DNA from: Pseudomonadota bacterium
GTDB lineage: Bacteria > Pseudomonadota > Alphaproteobacteria > Rhizobiales > Hyphomicrobiaceae
Assembly: GCA_023428365.1 (NCBI GenBank)
Contig: JAEYYQ010000323.1
Coordinates: forward strand, 1-6,200
Direction: 5' to 3'
DNA: 6,200 nt
Of the stretch, positions 6,102 to 6,200 are shown in pieces (positions within the stretch are counted from its first letter, which is position 1; each line of letters opens with the position of its first letter). The position numbers were made by a program, and so were the translations under genes. The notes beneath the pieces are model-generated. The model ran no database searches. It was not told the origin of the DNA and worked only from the letters and a program-made list of their open reading frames with translations.

Positions 6102-6200
6102 TCAGCCCTTTTTGAGGATCAGCGTCATGCCAACCAAGGTCTCGGAGCGGAACTTGATCTCAATGACCTGGAGAGCGCCCTTGACGATCACGTCCATCTG
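6102..6200 (-). CDS. C-terminal fragment of an unrecognised protein
   Basis: The minus-strand frame is open from the right edge to a TGA at 6102-6104, giving the last 32 residues: QMDVIVKGALQV, then IEIKFRSETLVG, then MTLILKKG. The alternation of hydrophobic and polar residues suggests beta strands ending in a basic tail. Third-position GC use resembles the neighbours, and a terminator-like hairpin starts just after the stop, which supports a real gene end. I do not recognise the family and too little is present to assign a function. It lies 111 bases upstream of the CoA-transferase on the same strand and could belong to the same pathway. Confidence 0.55.
   Translation of the reverse strand, partial: QMDVIVKGALQVIEIKFRSETLVGMTLILKKG

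Overview
The window reads as a GC-rich proteobacterial chromosome segment. Codon usage strongly favours G/C at third positions, which produces long open antisense frames. Protein style (an RNase D with the DTEFLRE and FHAxRQD wording, and an AroE beginning with an HGWWLK-type helix) suggests an alphaproteobacterium, most likely Hyphomicrobiales near Bradyrhizobium, Rhodopseudomonas or Afipia. That placement is inference from remembered family members, not a search. No tRNA, rRNA, CRISPR array, insertion sequence, phage gene or attachment site is visible.

Layout. Positions 1-217 are a non-coding leader with two short hairpins. A plus-strand ribonuclease D gene (rnd, 218-1393) follows. Everything after it lies on the minus strand, so reading leftward from the right edge gives: the last 32 codons of an unrecognised gene (6102 to beyond 6200); a 110-base gap holding a terminator-like hairpin and a weak promoter candidate; a YdiF-type fused CoA-transferase (5990-4461); a Gfo/Idh/MocA oxidoreductase (4449-3385); a shikimate dehydrogenase aroE (3380-2541); a type II 3-dehydroquinate dehydratase aroQ (2519-2064); a 132-base gap with two inverted repeats; and a GFA/CENP-V-like cysteine-rich zinc-binding protein (1931-1419). 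That last gene converges on rnd with only 25 bases between the stop codons.

The centre of interest is the four-gene block CoA-transferase, oxidoreductase, aroE, aroQ. Gaps are 11, 4 and 21 bases and each of the three downstream genes has its own Shine-Dalgarno sequence, two of them overlapping the preceding gene's end, so this is very likely one operon. It unites shikimate/quinate enzymes with a CoA-transferase, the same functional mix as the E. coli ydiB-aroD-ydiF cluster but with an added Gfo/Idh/MocA dehydrogenase and a non-homologous (type II) dehydratase. The aroQ gene is not beside accB-accC and aroE is not in a housekeeping setting. I infer a catabolic role, such as use of quinate, shikimate or a related cyclic polyol acid, more readily than aromatic amino acid biosynthesis, but the substrate cannot be read from the sequence.
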